Shown in pieces: positions 1 through 4,703 of a DNA stretch of 6,104 nucleotides. The notes below the pieces were generated by a model, which was not told the DNA's origin, did not search any database, and saw only the letters and a list, made by a program, of their open reading frames with translations. The stretch lies in the NCBI GenBank assembly GCA_027625125.1, contig JAQBXG010000105.1, positions 1 through 6,104 on the forward strand, given 5' to 3'. The position numbers were made by a program, and so were the translations under genes. Each line of letters opens with the position of its first letter. Within the stretch, counting starts at the first letter, position 1. This stretch comes from Pseudomonadota bacterium. GTDB lineage: Bacteria; Pseudomonadota; Alphaproteobacteria; UBA2966; CAIVPW01.

Positions 1-75
1 CAGGTCTGAGGTTGTCAGGTCTGAGGTTGTCAGGTCTGAGGTTGTCAGGTCTGAGGTTGTCAGGTCTGACGTTCG
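1..75. repeat. 15-bp tandem repeat, about five copies, open at the window edge
   Basis: Four identical head-to-tail copies of CAGGTCTGAGGTTGT fill 1-60. A fifth copy at 61-75 matches at 13 of 15 positions, after which similarity stops. Each unit itself looks like two related halves (AGGTCTG and AGGTTGT). The unit is clearly less GC-rich than the flanking DNA. The left end is cut by the window, so the true copy number is unknown. There are no spacers between copies, so it is a minisatellite-like array, not a CRISPR. The 15-base period keeps any reading frame open in phase, but I see no convincing gene across it. Confidence 0.95.
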
Positions 76-93
76 CGCGGCCGCCGAACCGGC

Positions 94-127
94 GTCCGCC
101 GACCGGGCAATTGCCCGCTTGTCGGAC
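94..127. repeat. Nested inverted repeat beside the tandem array
   Basis: A perfect 14-base palindrome, CGGGCAATTGCCCG (104-117), sits symmetrically inside an outer arm pair, GTCCG (94-98) and CGGAC (123-127), with 5 bases between inner and outer arms on each side. It could form a hairpin, or a cruciform in DNA, or be a dimeric protein-binding site. There is no T-run on either side that would make it a standard intrinsic terminator. Its role is unknown. Confidence 0.5.
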
Positions 128-145
128 CGGTCGGCGCGATGCTTT

Positions 146-163
146 CGCCCCGCATTCGGGGCG
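146..163 (-). other. Hairpin 3' of the small membrane-protein gene
   Basis: CGCCCCG (146-152) and CGGGGCG (157-163) form a perfect 7-bp GC stem with a CATT loop. On the minus strand it lies 18 bases past the stop codon of the 47-residue reading frame, where a transcript end would be expected. No U-run follows it, so it is at best a weak or Rho-assisted end or a 3' stabilising structure. Confidence 0.3.
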
Positions 164-181
164 CGGGCCGTGCCGTGCGGG

Positions 182-325
182 CTAGTGACCGCCGGTCCGG
201 CGCCCGGCGCTGTCGGACGGAATACGGTCGCGCGCCGCCATCCAGCCGCGAAAGATCACCATCAAGCCACCCAGCAACACCAGGGTGGCGACCATGAAAG
301 CAATCAGGATGAACAGTTCAGGCAT
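182..325 (-). CDS. Small single-span membrane protein, 47 residues, unknown function
   Basis: A short reading frame runs from ATG (325) to TAG (182). The product starts MPELFILIAF and has one strongly hydrophobic stretch at about residues 4-25, including a GG pair at 19-20. A basic, polar tail of about 22 residues follows (R26, R32, R34, R43, R44), predicting a single membrane helix with the C-terminus in the cytoplasm. A GGAG lies 10 bases before the ATG, a usable but loosely spaced ribosome site. It is 86 bases downstream of the Rap1a-like gene on the same strand and may be co-transcribed with it. I do not recognise a family. The clean split into a hydrophobic helix and a charged tail supports a real protein over chance, but the gene is short and unproven. 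Confidence 0.6.
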   Translation of the reverse strand: MPELFILIAFMVATLVLLGGLMVIFRGWMAARDRIPSDSAGRRTGGH

Positions 326-391
326 GGCTCATTCGCTCCAGTCGGTTCCAGACTAACCCGCCGGGCCGGATTCGCCCCGCGGGCGCAGCAT

Positions 392-410
392 CGGCGATGT
401 CGGATCGCCG
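392..410 (-). other. Hairpin directly after the Rap1a-like gene
   Basis: CGGCGAT (392-398) and ATCGCCG (404-410) make a perfect 7-bp stem with a 5-base loop, starting one base after the stop codon of the secreted-protein gene on the minus strand. No U-run follows, so read-through into the small membrane-protein gene seems possible. It could act as an attenuating or mRNA-protecting structure. Confidence 0.35.
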
Positions 411-411
411 G

Positions 412-1038
412 TCAAGGGCCGCAGCCATAGGATTCCGCCAACGCGGTCAGCGCCAGTGACCCGGCGGAAAACTCCAGTTCGTTCTGGTGGCCCGACAAAT
501 AGGTCAGCAACGAAAACGTCAGCTCGTCGTTTTGGACCTCCGGCGGCGCGCACATCAGTGGCGGCTGGTCCCCGCGATCGACCAGCGTTCGGTGCAGGTC
601 GACGACGCCGATCAGGAACGCCTCGCACAAACCGATATCCTGGCACATGATGCCCAGGTCGATGCCGCTCAGGAACGTCGGCTGCGCGACCGCCGGCTGC
701 CCCGGCTGGCACGGAAAGCGGGCTTCCAGCGACAGATACGCCAGGCTCGCGGCGCTGGAGATCGCCAGATCGTCGCGGCCGATGATATCGGCGGCGATGC
801 CGGGCCACAGCAGGTGGCCCGCGGATGGCCCGGTGATGCAGAATGCCGGCGCCGCCTGGCGCCAACCCAGCAGCGACGAATAGCTATCCAGCATGCCGGC
901 GAAAAACGCGTCGCAAATCTGCTGGTTCTTGCAGTTGTTGCCCAGATCGCGGCCCGAAAAGGACTCGCCCGCCGCGGCCGGCGGTGGCGACACGGCCGGG
1001 AGCAACAGGCAAGCGGCAAGCAACAACGCGCGGCGCAT
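412..1038 (-). CDS. Secreted cysteine-rich protein with two tandem Rap1a/Tai-like domains
   Basis: The product has 208 residues. A signal peptide is clear: MRR, then a leucine/alanine core (residues 4-16), ending near AAA at 21-23, so export to the periplasm is predicted. The mature part is an internal duplication of about 84-residue units, at residues 27-110 and 122-206. Each unit has F..G.DLG..C, then C..F..G..D, a middle cysteine and a closing aromatic-X-C. The cysteines C36, C42, C67, C110 and C132, C138, C163, C206 have identical spacing (6, 25, 43), which suggests two disulfides per unit. The pattern resembles the Rap1a/Tai immunity-protein domain, known in Serratia as a periplasmic antidote to type VI amidase toxins. 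Many homologues lie outside such loci, and no effector or secretion gene is visible here, so immunity is not implied. ATG 1038 is chosen because it gives the signal peptide; GAGAG lies a few bases upstream. Family assignment is moderate, the gene itself is firm. Confidence 0.85.
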   Translation of the reverse strand: MRRALLLAACLLLPAVSPPPAAAGESFSGRDLGNNCKNQQICDAFFAGMLDSYSSLLGWRQAAPAFCITGPSAGHLLWPGIAADIIGRDDLAISSAASLAYLSLEARFPCQPGQPAVAQPTFLSGIDLGIMCQDIGLCEAFLIGVVDLHRTLVDRGDQPPLMCAPPEVQNDELTFSLLTYLSGHQNELEFSAGSLALTALAESYGCGP

Positions 1039-1125
1039 GGGAACTCTCTCGTCGTTGGAGTAGGCTGCAACGTACCGGCAGCGCGCGCACCCCGCAAGCT
1101 GTCGCGCAGCGACAGGAGGCCAGAT
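1039..1125. promoter_or_regulatory. Divergent promoter region between the Rap1a-like gene and thiI
   Basis: These 87 bases separate two divergent start codons and must carry both upstream signals unless thiI is transcribed from within its neighbour. On the minus strand the best sigma-70-like pair is TTGCGG (1097-1092), a 17-base spacer and TACGTT (1074-1069), each matching only about half the consensus. On the plus strand the only clear element is AGGAGG at 1114-1119, the thiI ribosome-binding site. No operator-like palindrome stands out. Confidence 0.35.
1114..1119 (+). promoter_or_regulatory. Strong Shine-Dalgarno site fixing the TTG start of thiI
   Basis: AGGAGG, a full Shine-Dalgarno core, ends 6 bases before TTG at 1126. 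The reading frame is open far upstream (back to 487) through antisense of the neighbouring gene, so this site is what decides the start. The resulting 485 residues fit the usual ThiI length (482 in E. coli). Confidence 0.85.
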
Positions 1126-2583
1126 TTGGAGACCGAGACCCACATCGTCCGGCCCGCCGCCGAAGTGGCGACAAAGGCCCGCGGCACGCGCCGCCGGTTC
1201 GAGCGCATTCTGCGCGGCAACCTCGCGGCGGCGTTCGCCGCCGCCGGGTCCGGCGTGACGATGCGCCAGGATTATGGCCGCCTGTATCTCGCCGCCGACC
1301 CCGGAATCGCGGCGGCGGTCCTGCCGCGAATCTTCGGCATCGGGTCCTGGTCGCGGATCGAGGCGTCGTCGGCTCCCGACCTCTCCTCCATCCTGTCCGT
1401 CGGCGCCGCGGTGTTCGGGCCGCGGGTGCAGGGCCGCACCTATGCGGTGCGGGCGCGGCGCGCGTCGTCGTTGCCGTTTACCAGCCAGCAGATCGCCGAA
1501 CGCCTCGGTGCGGCGCTCAATCCCGGGGCCACGGTTGATCTCGACAACCCGGATGTCACCGTCCACGTCGAGGCCGGGGTGGACTCGTGCCGGTTCTTCA
1601 GCGACCGCGTTCCCGGCGCCGGGGGTCTGCCGGTCGGCGCCAGCGGCCGCGCGATCGTGCTGTTGTCCGGCGGATTCGATTCCGCCGTCGCCGCGTGGCG
1701 AATCCTGCGCCGCGGCGTCGCCGTCGACTATGTGTTCTGCAACCTGGGCGGCGGCGCCTATGAGCGCCAGGTGCTGCAAATCGCAACCACGTTGACCGCC
1801 GTCTGGGGGGCGGGGCAGCCGGCGCGTCTGTTTGTGGCGGATTTCGAACCGGTGCTGGCCGAATTGCGCCGCGCCGTCGACACCCGGCTTTGGCAGATCG
1901 TGCTGAAACGGCTGATGTTCCGCGTCGCGACGGCGATCGCCCCGACCCAGCGGGCCGAAGCCATCGTCACCGGCGAATGCGTCGGCCAGGTGTCCTCCCA
2001 GACTCTCGGCAATCTGGGCTCGATCGACCCGGCGGCCGGATTGCCGGTGCTGCGGCCGCTGGCCGGGTTCGACAAACAGGAAATCATCGACGCCGCCGAA
2101 CGGGTCGGCACGGCGCCGATCTCGCGCCGCGTCAAGGAATACTGCGCCATCGTTCCCGACCGCCCGGCGACCTCCAGCCGTCCGGGTCATGTGGCGCGCG
2201 AGGAGGCGAACATGGATGCAGGCGTGCTGCGGCGGGCCATCAACGGCGCCCGCGGCATCGACCTGTTGCGCGTCACCGCGGCCGACCTGCGCACGCCGTA
2301 CCTGTTCACCGAACGCATCCCGGCGGGGGCGGCGGTCCTCGACTGCCGGCCGCCGGGGCAATTCACCGCCTGGCATCTCGACGGGGCCGAAAACCGCGAC
2401 CCGCTGGCGCTGCTCGACGAATTCGCCACCCTCGACAAGGACCGCACCTATGTCGTCGTCTGCGCCCACGGCGTCCAGGCGGCGGCGGTCGCCGAGATGA
2501 TGCAGCAGGCGGGCTTCGACGCCTATGCGTTCGAGGGCGGGGTACCGTCATTGAAACGGTACGCCCGCGACCGGGCCGCCTGA
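1126..2583 (+). CDS. thiI: tRNA 4-thiouridine synthetase ThiI (tRNA sulfurtransferase with rhodanese domain)
   Basis: ThiI adenylates U8 of tRNA with ATP and replaces the oxygen with sulfur carried as a rhodanese persulfide, giving s4U8. In some bacteria it also supplies sulfur for thiamine thiazole. The 485-residue product shows the full architecture: N-terminal ferredoxin-like region (about 5-80), THUMP (to about 165, with NPDVTVHVE at 141-149), PP-loop ATPase with SGGFDS at 181-186 and the family motif GECVGQVSSQTL at 283-294, the conserved EYC cysteine C340, and a C-terminal rhodanese domain with catalytic-loop C446 in VVVCAHGVQ. C340 and C446 correspond to the E. coli disulfide partner and persulfide cysteines (C344, C456). 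Translation starts at TTG 1126, set by AGGAGG. No thiamine gene is nearby, so tRNA modification (near-UV sensing, tRNA quality) is the more likely role. The gene converges on pncA with 4 bases between stop codons. Confidence 0.95.
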   Translation: METETHIVRPAAEVATKARGTRRRFERILRGNLAAAFAAAGSGVTMRQDYGRLYLAADPGIAAAVLPRIFGIGSWSRIEASSAPDLSSILSVGAAVFGPRVQGRTYAVRARRASSLPFTSQQIAERLGAALNPGATVDLDNPDVTVHVEAGVDSCRFFSDRVPGAGGLPVGASGRAIVLLSGGFDSAVAAWRILRRGVAVDYVFCNLGGGAYERQVLQIATTLTAVWGAGQPARLFVADFEPVLAELRRAVDTRLWQIVLKRLMFRVATAIAPTQRAEAIVTGECVGQVSSQTLGNLGSIDPAAGLPVLRPLAGFDKQEIIDAAERVGTAPISRRVKEYCAIVPDRPATSSRPGHVAREEANMDAGVLRRAINGARGIDLLRVTAADLRTPYLFTERIPAGAAVLDCRPPGQFTAWHLDGAENRDPLALLDEFATLDKDRTYVVVCAHGVQAAAVAEMMQQAGFDAYAFEGGVPSLKRYARDRAA

Positions 2584-2587
2584 GCGG

Positions 2588-3208
2588 TCACGGCCCGGCG
2601 CGAACCAGCTCGATCCCCGCCGCCGACATTTCCCGCCGCGCGGCGTCCGCCGACCCCTCCAGATCGATCGCACGGCAGCCATCCTCGACGACCGCTGCCG
2701 CGAAGCCTTCGGCGCGGGCGTCCAGCGCCGACCACAACACGCAAAAATCGAACGCCAGACCACAGAACACGATCCGCGTGAATCCGCGCTCCCGGAGATA
2801 TCCGCCCAGTCCGGTCGGCGTCTTGCGGTCGTTCTCGCGAAACGCCGAATAGGAATCGATGCCGGGGCGGAAGCCCTTGCGCAGCACCAGCTCGGCGTTG
2901 CGGAGGTCCAGGCCGTCGCAGAACGCCGCCCCGTCGGTGCCCTGCACGCAATGGTCCGGCCACAGCACCTGGCTGCCGTATGCCAGTTCAATCGTCTCAT
3001 ACGGCTGTCGGCCGTGGGTGGAGGCAAACGATGCGTGCCCCGGGGTATGCCAGTCCTGGGTCACGATCACATGGTCGTGGTGCGCCGACAGCCGATTCAC
3101 CGCCGGCACGATTTCGTCTCCGCCGGGAACGGGCAGCGCCCCGCCATGGCAGAAATCCTTCTGCGGGTCGATGATCACCAGAACGGGGTGGTCGGCGTGC
3201 GCGTTCAT
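2588..3208 (-). CDS. pncA: Nicotinamidase (pyrazinamidase), isochorismatase-like hydrolase
   Basis: This cytoplasmic enzyme deamidates nicotinamide to nicotinate plus ammonia and feeds the Preiss-Handler route of NAD salvage. Counting from ATG 3208 (206 residues), the catalytic triad is D14 (in IIDPQKDF), K111 (in LRKG) and C156 (in GLAFDFCV, where most relatives have GLATDYCV). The metal site is D52 and H54 (QDWH) with H86 (WPDHC). YSAF at 120-123 and the cis-peptide-type GLA segment are also typical. Length is close to the E. coli enzyme (213). A TTG at 3217 would add three residues. I prefer the ATG, although neither has a clear Shine-Dalgarno site. The gene has its own 66-base upstream gap behind the cold-shock terminator, so it is probably monocistronic. 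Its 3' end abuts thiI with almost no intergenic DNA. Confidence 0.95.
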   Translation of the reverse strand: MNAHADHPVLVIIDPQKDFCHGGALPVPGGDEIVPAVNRLSAHHDHVIVTQDWHTPGHASFASTHGRQPYETIELAYGSQVLWPDHCVQGTDGAAFCDGLDLRNAELVLRKGFRPGIDSYSAFRENDRKTPTGLGGYLRERGFTRIVFCGLAFDFCVLWSALDARAEGFAAAVVEDGCRAIDLEGSADAARREMSAAGIELVRAGP

Positions 3209-3274
3209 CGGCCGCAAGTCTATCCGCGGGGCATGCCGGGGGAAACCGGTGCCGCCGCCGGCCGCCGCGGCAAC

Positions 3275-3306
3275 AAAAAAGGGCCCGCCGTTGGGCGGGC
3301 CCTTTT
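3275..3306 (-). terminator. Rho-independent terminator of the cold-shock gene
   Basis: GGGCCCGCC (3281-3289) pairs perfectly with GGCGGGCCC (3294-3302) around a 4-base loop. The stem is flanked by AAAAAA (3275-3280) and TTTT (3303-3306), so read on the minus strand the hairpin is followed by a six-U run. It lies 17 bases past the csp stop codon and insulates pncA. The A/T flanks could let it work on the plus strand too, but no plus-strand gene ends here. Confidence 0.93.
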
Positions 3307-3323
3307 CTTACGCTGTCGGCTGG

Positions 3324-3533
3324 TCAGTCTACGAGAGAAAGGTTCTCCGCGGACGTCTTGCCGTTATGGCCCGACTGCAGCTCGAACGAGACCCGCTGGC
3401 CTTCATTCAGTCCCGGAAGTCCGGCACTCTGGACGGCGGAGACATGCACGAATGCATCCTTGCCGCCGTCATCGGGGCTGATGAATCCATAGCCTTTGGT
3501 TGAGTTGAACCATTTCACGGTTCCAGTAGTCAT
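3324..3533 (-). CDS. Cold-shock domain protein, CspA family
   Basis: A single cold-shock domain of 69 residues, the usual CspA size. It starts MTTGTVKWFN, has the RNP1 motif KGYGFI at 13-18 and an RNP2-type DAFVHVS at 26-32, and ends in the conserved beta-strand region (residues 45-69). These five-stranded OB-fold proteins bind single-stranded RNA and DNA through the aromatic residues of RNP1 and RNP2 (here W8, F9, Y15, F17, F28, H30) and act as RNA chaperones. AGGA sits 10 bases before ATG 3533, an arrangement common in alphaproteobacterial csp genes. The gene has a strong terminator and a long leader, and stands alone as a transcription unit. Which Csp paralogue it is, and whether it is cold-induced, cannot be told from sequence. 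Confidence 0.95.
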   Translation of the reverse strand: MTTGTVKWFNSTKGYGFISPDDGGKDAFVHVSAVQSAGLPGLNEGQRVSFELQSGHNGKTSAENLSLVD

Positions 3534-3665
3534 TTGGTCTGTATCCTAGTCTTGGTGAATGTCCACCCGCGGTTTCGCGAATGGGGTCTCAGCGCAGATC
3601 GTCTGTCCAAGAGTCGCAGCTTGTCGGCATAACGAAGCGAGGCCGGATCGGTCGCGGTGATGGCA

Positions 3666-3696
3666 ATCATATTGGCCCGGTTCCCATAAAGCGCAA
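3666..3696 (-). promoter_or_regulatory. Possible csp promoter, implying a leader of about 125 nt
   Basis: On the minus strand TATGAT (3671-3666) matches the -10 consensus at five of six positions. TTGCGC (3696-3691) could be a weak -35, but the 19-base spacing is longer than ideal. Transcription would begin near 3660, leaving about 125 untranslated bases before the csp ATG. Long leaders are typical of cspA-type mRNAs, which use them for temperature-dependent folding. Tentative. Confidence 0.28.
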
Positions 3697-4011
3697 GCGA
3701 TAATCGCCTGCGCCGTCGGCGGTTGCGGGCAACCCAACGATTTTCAGGGCATTTCCGGCCCCGCCGGGGCCGCCGGGGGGATCGCAAACCGGGGTCGGGA
3801 CGCCGTGCGGCCGCTCGCGCCGCAATTTCGGGTTTCACAGGACATTTACAACCTCTTTGTCAGGAGGTCACGCCGCGTCCGTATTCCTGCACCCTGGTAA
3901 GGACGGGCGGTCGGCGTGGGGCTGGTCGCGCGTGGGATCCCCAAGGGGACCCGGGAACGGAACTGGCGCGGTTGCCGGTGTTCGGGCAAGTGGCCAATCA
4001 AACAAGGATAC

Positions 4012-4015
4012 AAGG
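4012..4015 (+). promoter_or_regulatory. Ribosome-binding site of the chemoreceptor gene
   Basis: AAGG at 4012-4015 is only 4 bases before ATG 4020, while AAGGA at 4004-4008 is 11 bases away. Together they support initiation at 4020. This start also places the globin domain at the protein's N-terminus, as in the family, although the frame is open further upstream. Confidence 0.55.
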
Positions 4016-4019
4016 CAAA

Positions 4020-4703
4020 ATGACCGGAACGACGATCGATCTTGAAGAACGAATCCGATTCATGGGGATCGACAAGGACGTGCGCCAGGCGCTGACGGAC
4101 TTCGCACCCCATCTCGAAAAGGTGCTGCCCGGCGTGGTGGACGGGTTCTATGAGGCGGTAGGCAACTGGCCGAACCTGATGGAGAAGTTCTCGGGGCCGG
4201 ATATGATCGCGCGGGCCCGCGGCCTCCAGATCGCCCACTGGAAACGGGTATTCTCGGGTCAGTGGGACGAAACCTACAAGGCTTCGGTCCTGCGCATCGG
4301 CAGCACCCACGCCCGCATCGGCCTCGAGCCCCGCTGGTATGTCGGCGGCTATTCGGGATCGATGTCGAACCTCGCGCGGCTCGCCAGCGATCACTACAAG
4401 TACTCGGCGGCCAAGCGCGGCGCCGTCATTCGCGCCCTGACCCTCGCGGGCATGCTGGACCTTGAGCTGGTCATCAGCATCTACCTGAAGGATTCGGAAG
4501 AAAAGGCCGAGGAAACGCGTCTGAAGGCGCTGAACGAGGAGCGCGGCGGCGTCGTCGGCATCTTCGGCACGGCGATCGCGGCGCTCGCCCAGGGCGACGT
4601 CACGGTGCGCGTGCTTAAGATGTCGAGCCTTCCTACGAGCAACTCAAGCAGGACTTCAACTCGACGGCCGAAACCCTCAGCCGCACGATCGGCGACGTGG
4701 TGA
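4020..4703 (+). CDS. Globin-coupled methyl-accepting chemotaxis protein, N-terminal part (frameshifted)
   Basis: This frame encodes the sensor half of a HemAT-type soluble chemoreceptor. Residues 5 to about 165 form a globin-coupled-sensor (protoglobin-like) domain. RIGSTHARIGLEPRWY at 92-107 is the family signature with H97 as the likely proximal haem ligand, and FY at 43-44 places Y44 where a distal-pocket tyrosine usually lies. QIAHW (70-74) is also conserved. There is no signal peptide or membrane segment, so the receptor is cytoplasmic. A charged linker (about 166-180) leads to a HAMP-like stretch ending GDVTVRVL at 192-199. From about residue 200 the frame is wrong: the last 27 residues are serine/arginine-rich junk ending at TGA 4701-4703, while the proper sequence continues in another frame from 4619. 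Haem binding predicts O2 (or NO/CO) sensing; the ligand is inferred from the family. Confidence 0.85.
   Translation: MTGTTIDLEERIRFMGIDKDVRQALTDFAPHLEKVLPGVVDGFYEAVGNWPNLMEKFSGPDMIARARGLQIAHWKRVFSGQWDETYKASVLRIGSTHARIGLEPRWYVGGYSGSMSNLARLASDHYKYSAAKRGAVIRALTLAGMLDLELVISIYLKDSEEKAEETRLKALNEERGGVVGIFGTAIAALAQGDVTVRVLKMSSLPTSNSSRTSTRRPKPSAARSATW
4614..4622 (+). other. Frameshift site splitting the chemoreceptor gene
   Basis: The sensor frame reads GTG CTT AAG ATG TCG; the downstream frame reads GAT GTC GAG CCT TCC TAC GAG from 4619 onward. Adding one base in the TTAAG stretch (for example a third A) gives continuous VLKDVEPSYEQL, which is what HAMP-to-MCP junctions look like. The downstream frame has a TAA at 4616-4618, so the change must lie within a few bases of here. 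The motif is not a classical slippery heptamer, so a sequencing or assembly slip, or a genuine inactivating deletion, is likelier than programmed frameshifting. Confidence 0.85.

Larger units (their letters stand above)
3534..4019. other. 486-base divergent intergenic region between csp and the chemoreceptor gene
   Basis: No reading frame here looks real; the few open ones are basic, low-quality translations of GC-rich DNA. The csp-proximal part (3534-3700) is the least GC-rich and holds a possible csp promoter and leader. The middle has two GC hairpins: GGTTG/CAACC at 3721-3734 and CGGCCCC/GGGGCCG at 3756-3772 (7-bp stem, 3-base loop). Neither is followed by a T-run. TCCCCAAGGGGA (3938-3949) is a small palindrome nearer the chemoreceptor. 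An AGGAGG at 3863-3868 has no suitable start codon behind it. I could not find a convincing sigma-70, sigma-28 or sigma-54 promoter for the chemoreceptor gene. Confidence 0.6.

Noticed and set aside
1..75. CRISPR array
   Set aside because: Copies are directly adjacent with no spacers and the unit is only 15 bases.
2..430. Plus-strand frame reading the tandem repeat as RSEVV pentapeptides
   Set aside because: Downstream of the array it becomes low-quality Ala/Arg/Pro-rich sequence that runs antisense to the small membrane-protein gene. The frame is open only because of GC bias.
487..1125. Upstream extension of the thiI frame
   Set aside because: It runs antisense to the secreted-protein gene; ThiI length and AGGAGG place the start at 1126.
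1039..2469. Minus-strand frame continuous with the Rap1a-like gene, open across most of thiI
   Set aside because: It is antisense to a clear thiI, has a composition driven by GC-rich codons, and the signal peptide at 1038 marks the true start.
3530..3838. 102-residue minus-strand frame upstream of csp
   Set aside because: It is arginine-rich with no recognisable motif, overlaps the csp start and covers the likely csp leader, so it is probably chance.
3963..3980. Sigma-54-like TGGCGCGGTTGC upstream of the chemoreceptor
   Set aside because: The GG and GC elements are too close together for a -24/-12 promoter.
3723..4019. N-terminal extension of the chemoreceptor frame
   Set aside because: The added residues are Arg/Gly-rich with no domain resemblance, and ribosome-site sequence precedes ATG 4020.
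4614..4622. Programmed -1 frameshift to join the two receptor halves
   Set aside because: CTTAAGA is not a slippery heptamer, and I see no clear stimulatory hairpin or internal Shine-Dalgarno; a simple missing base explains it better.
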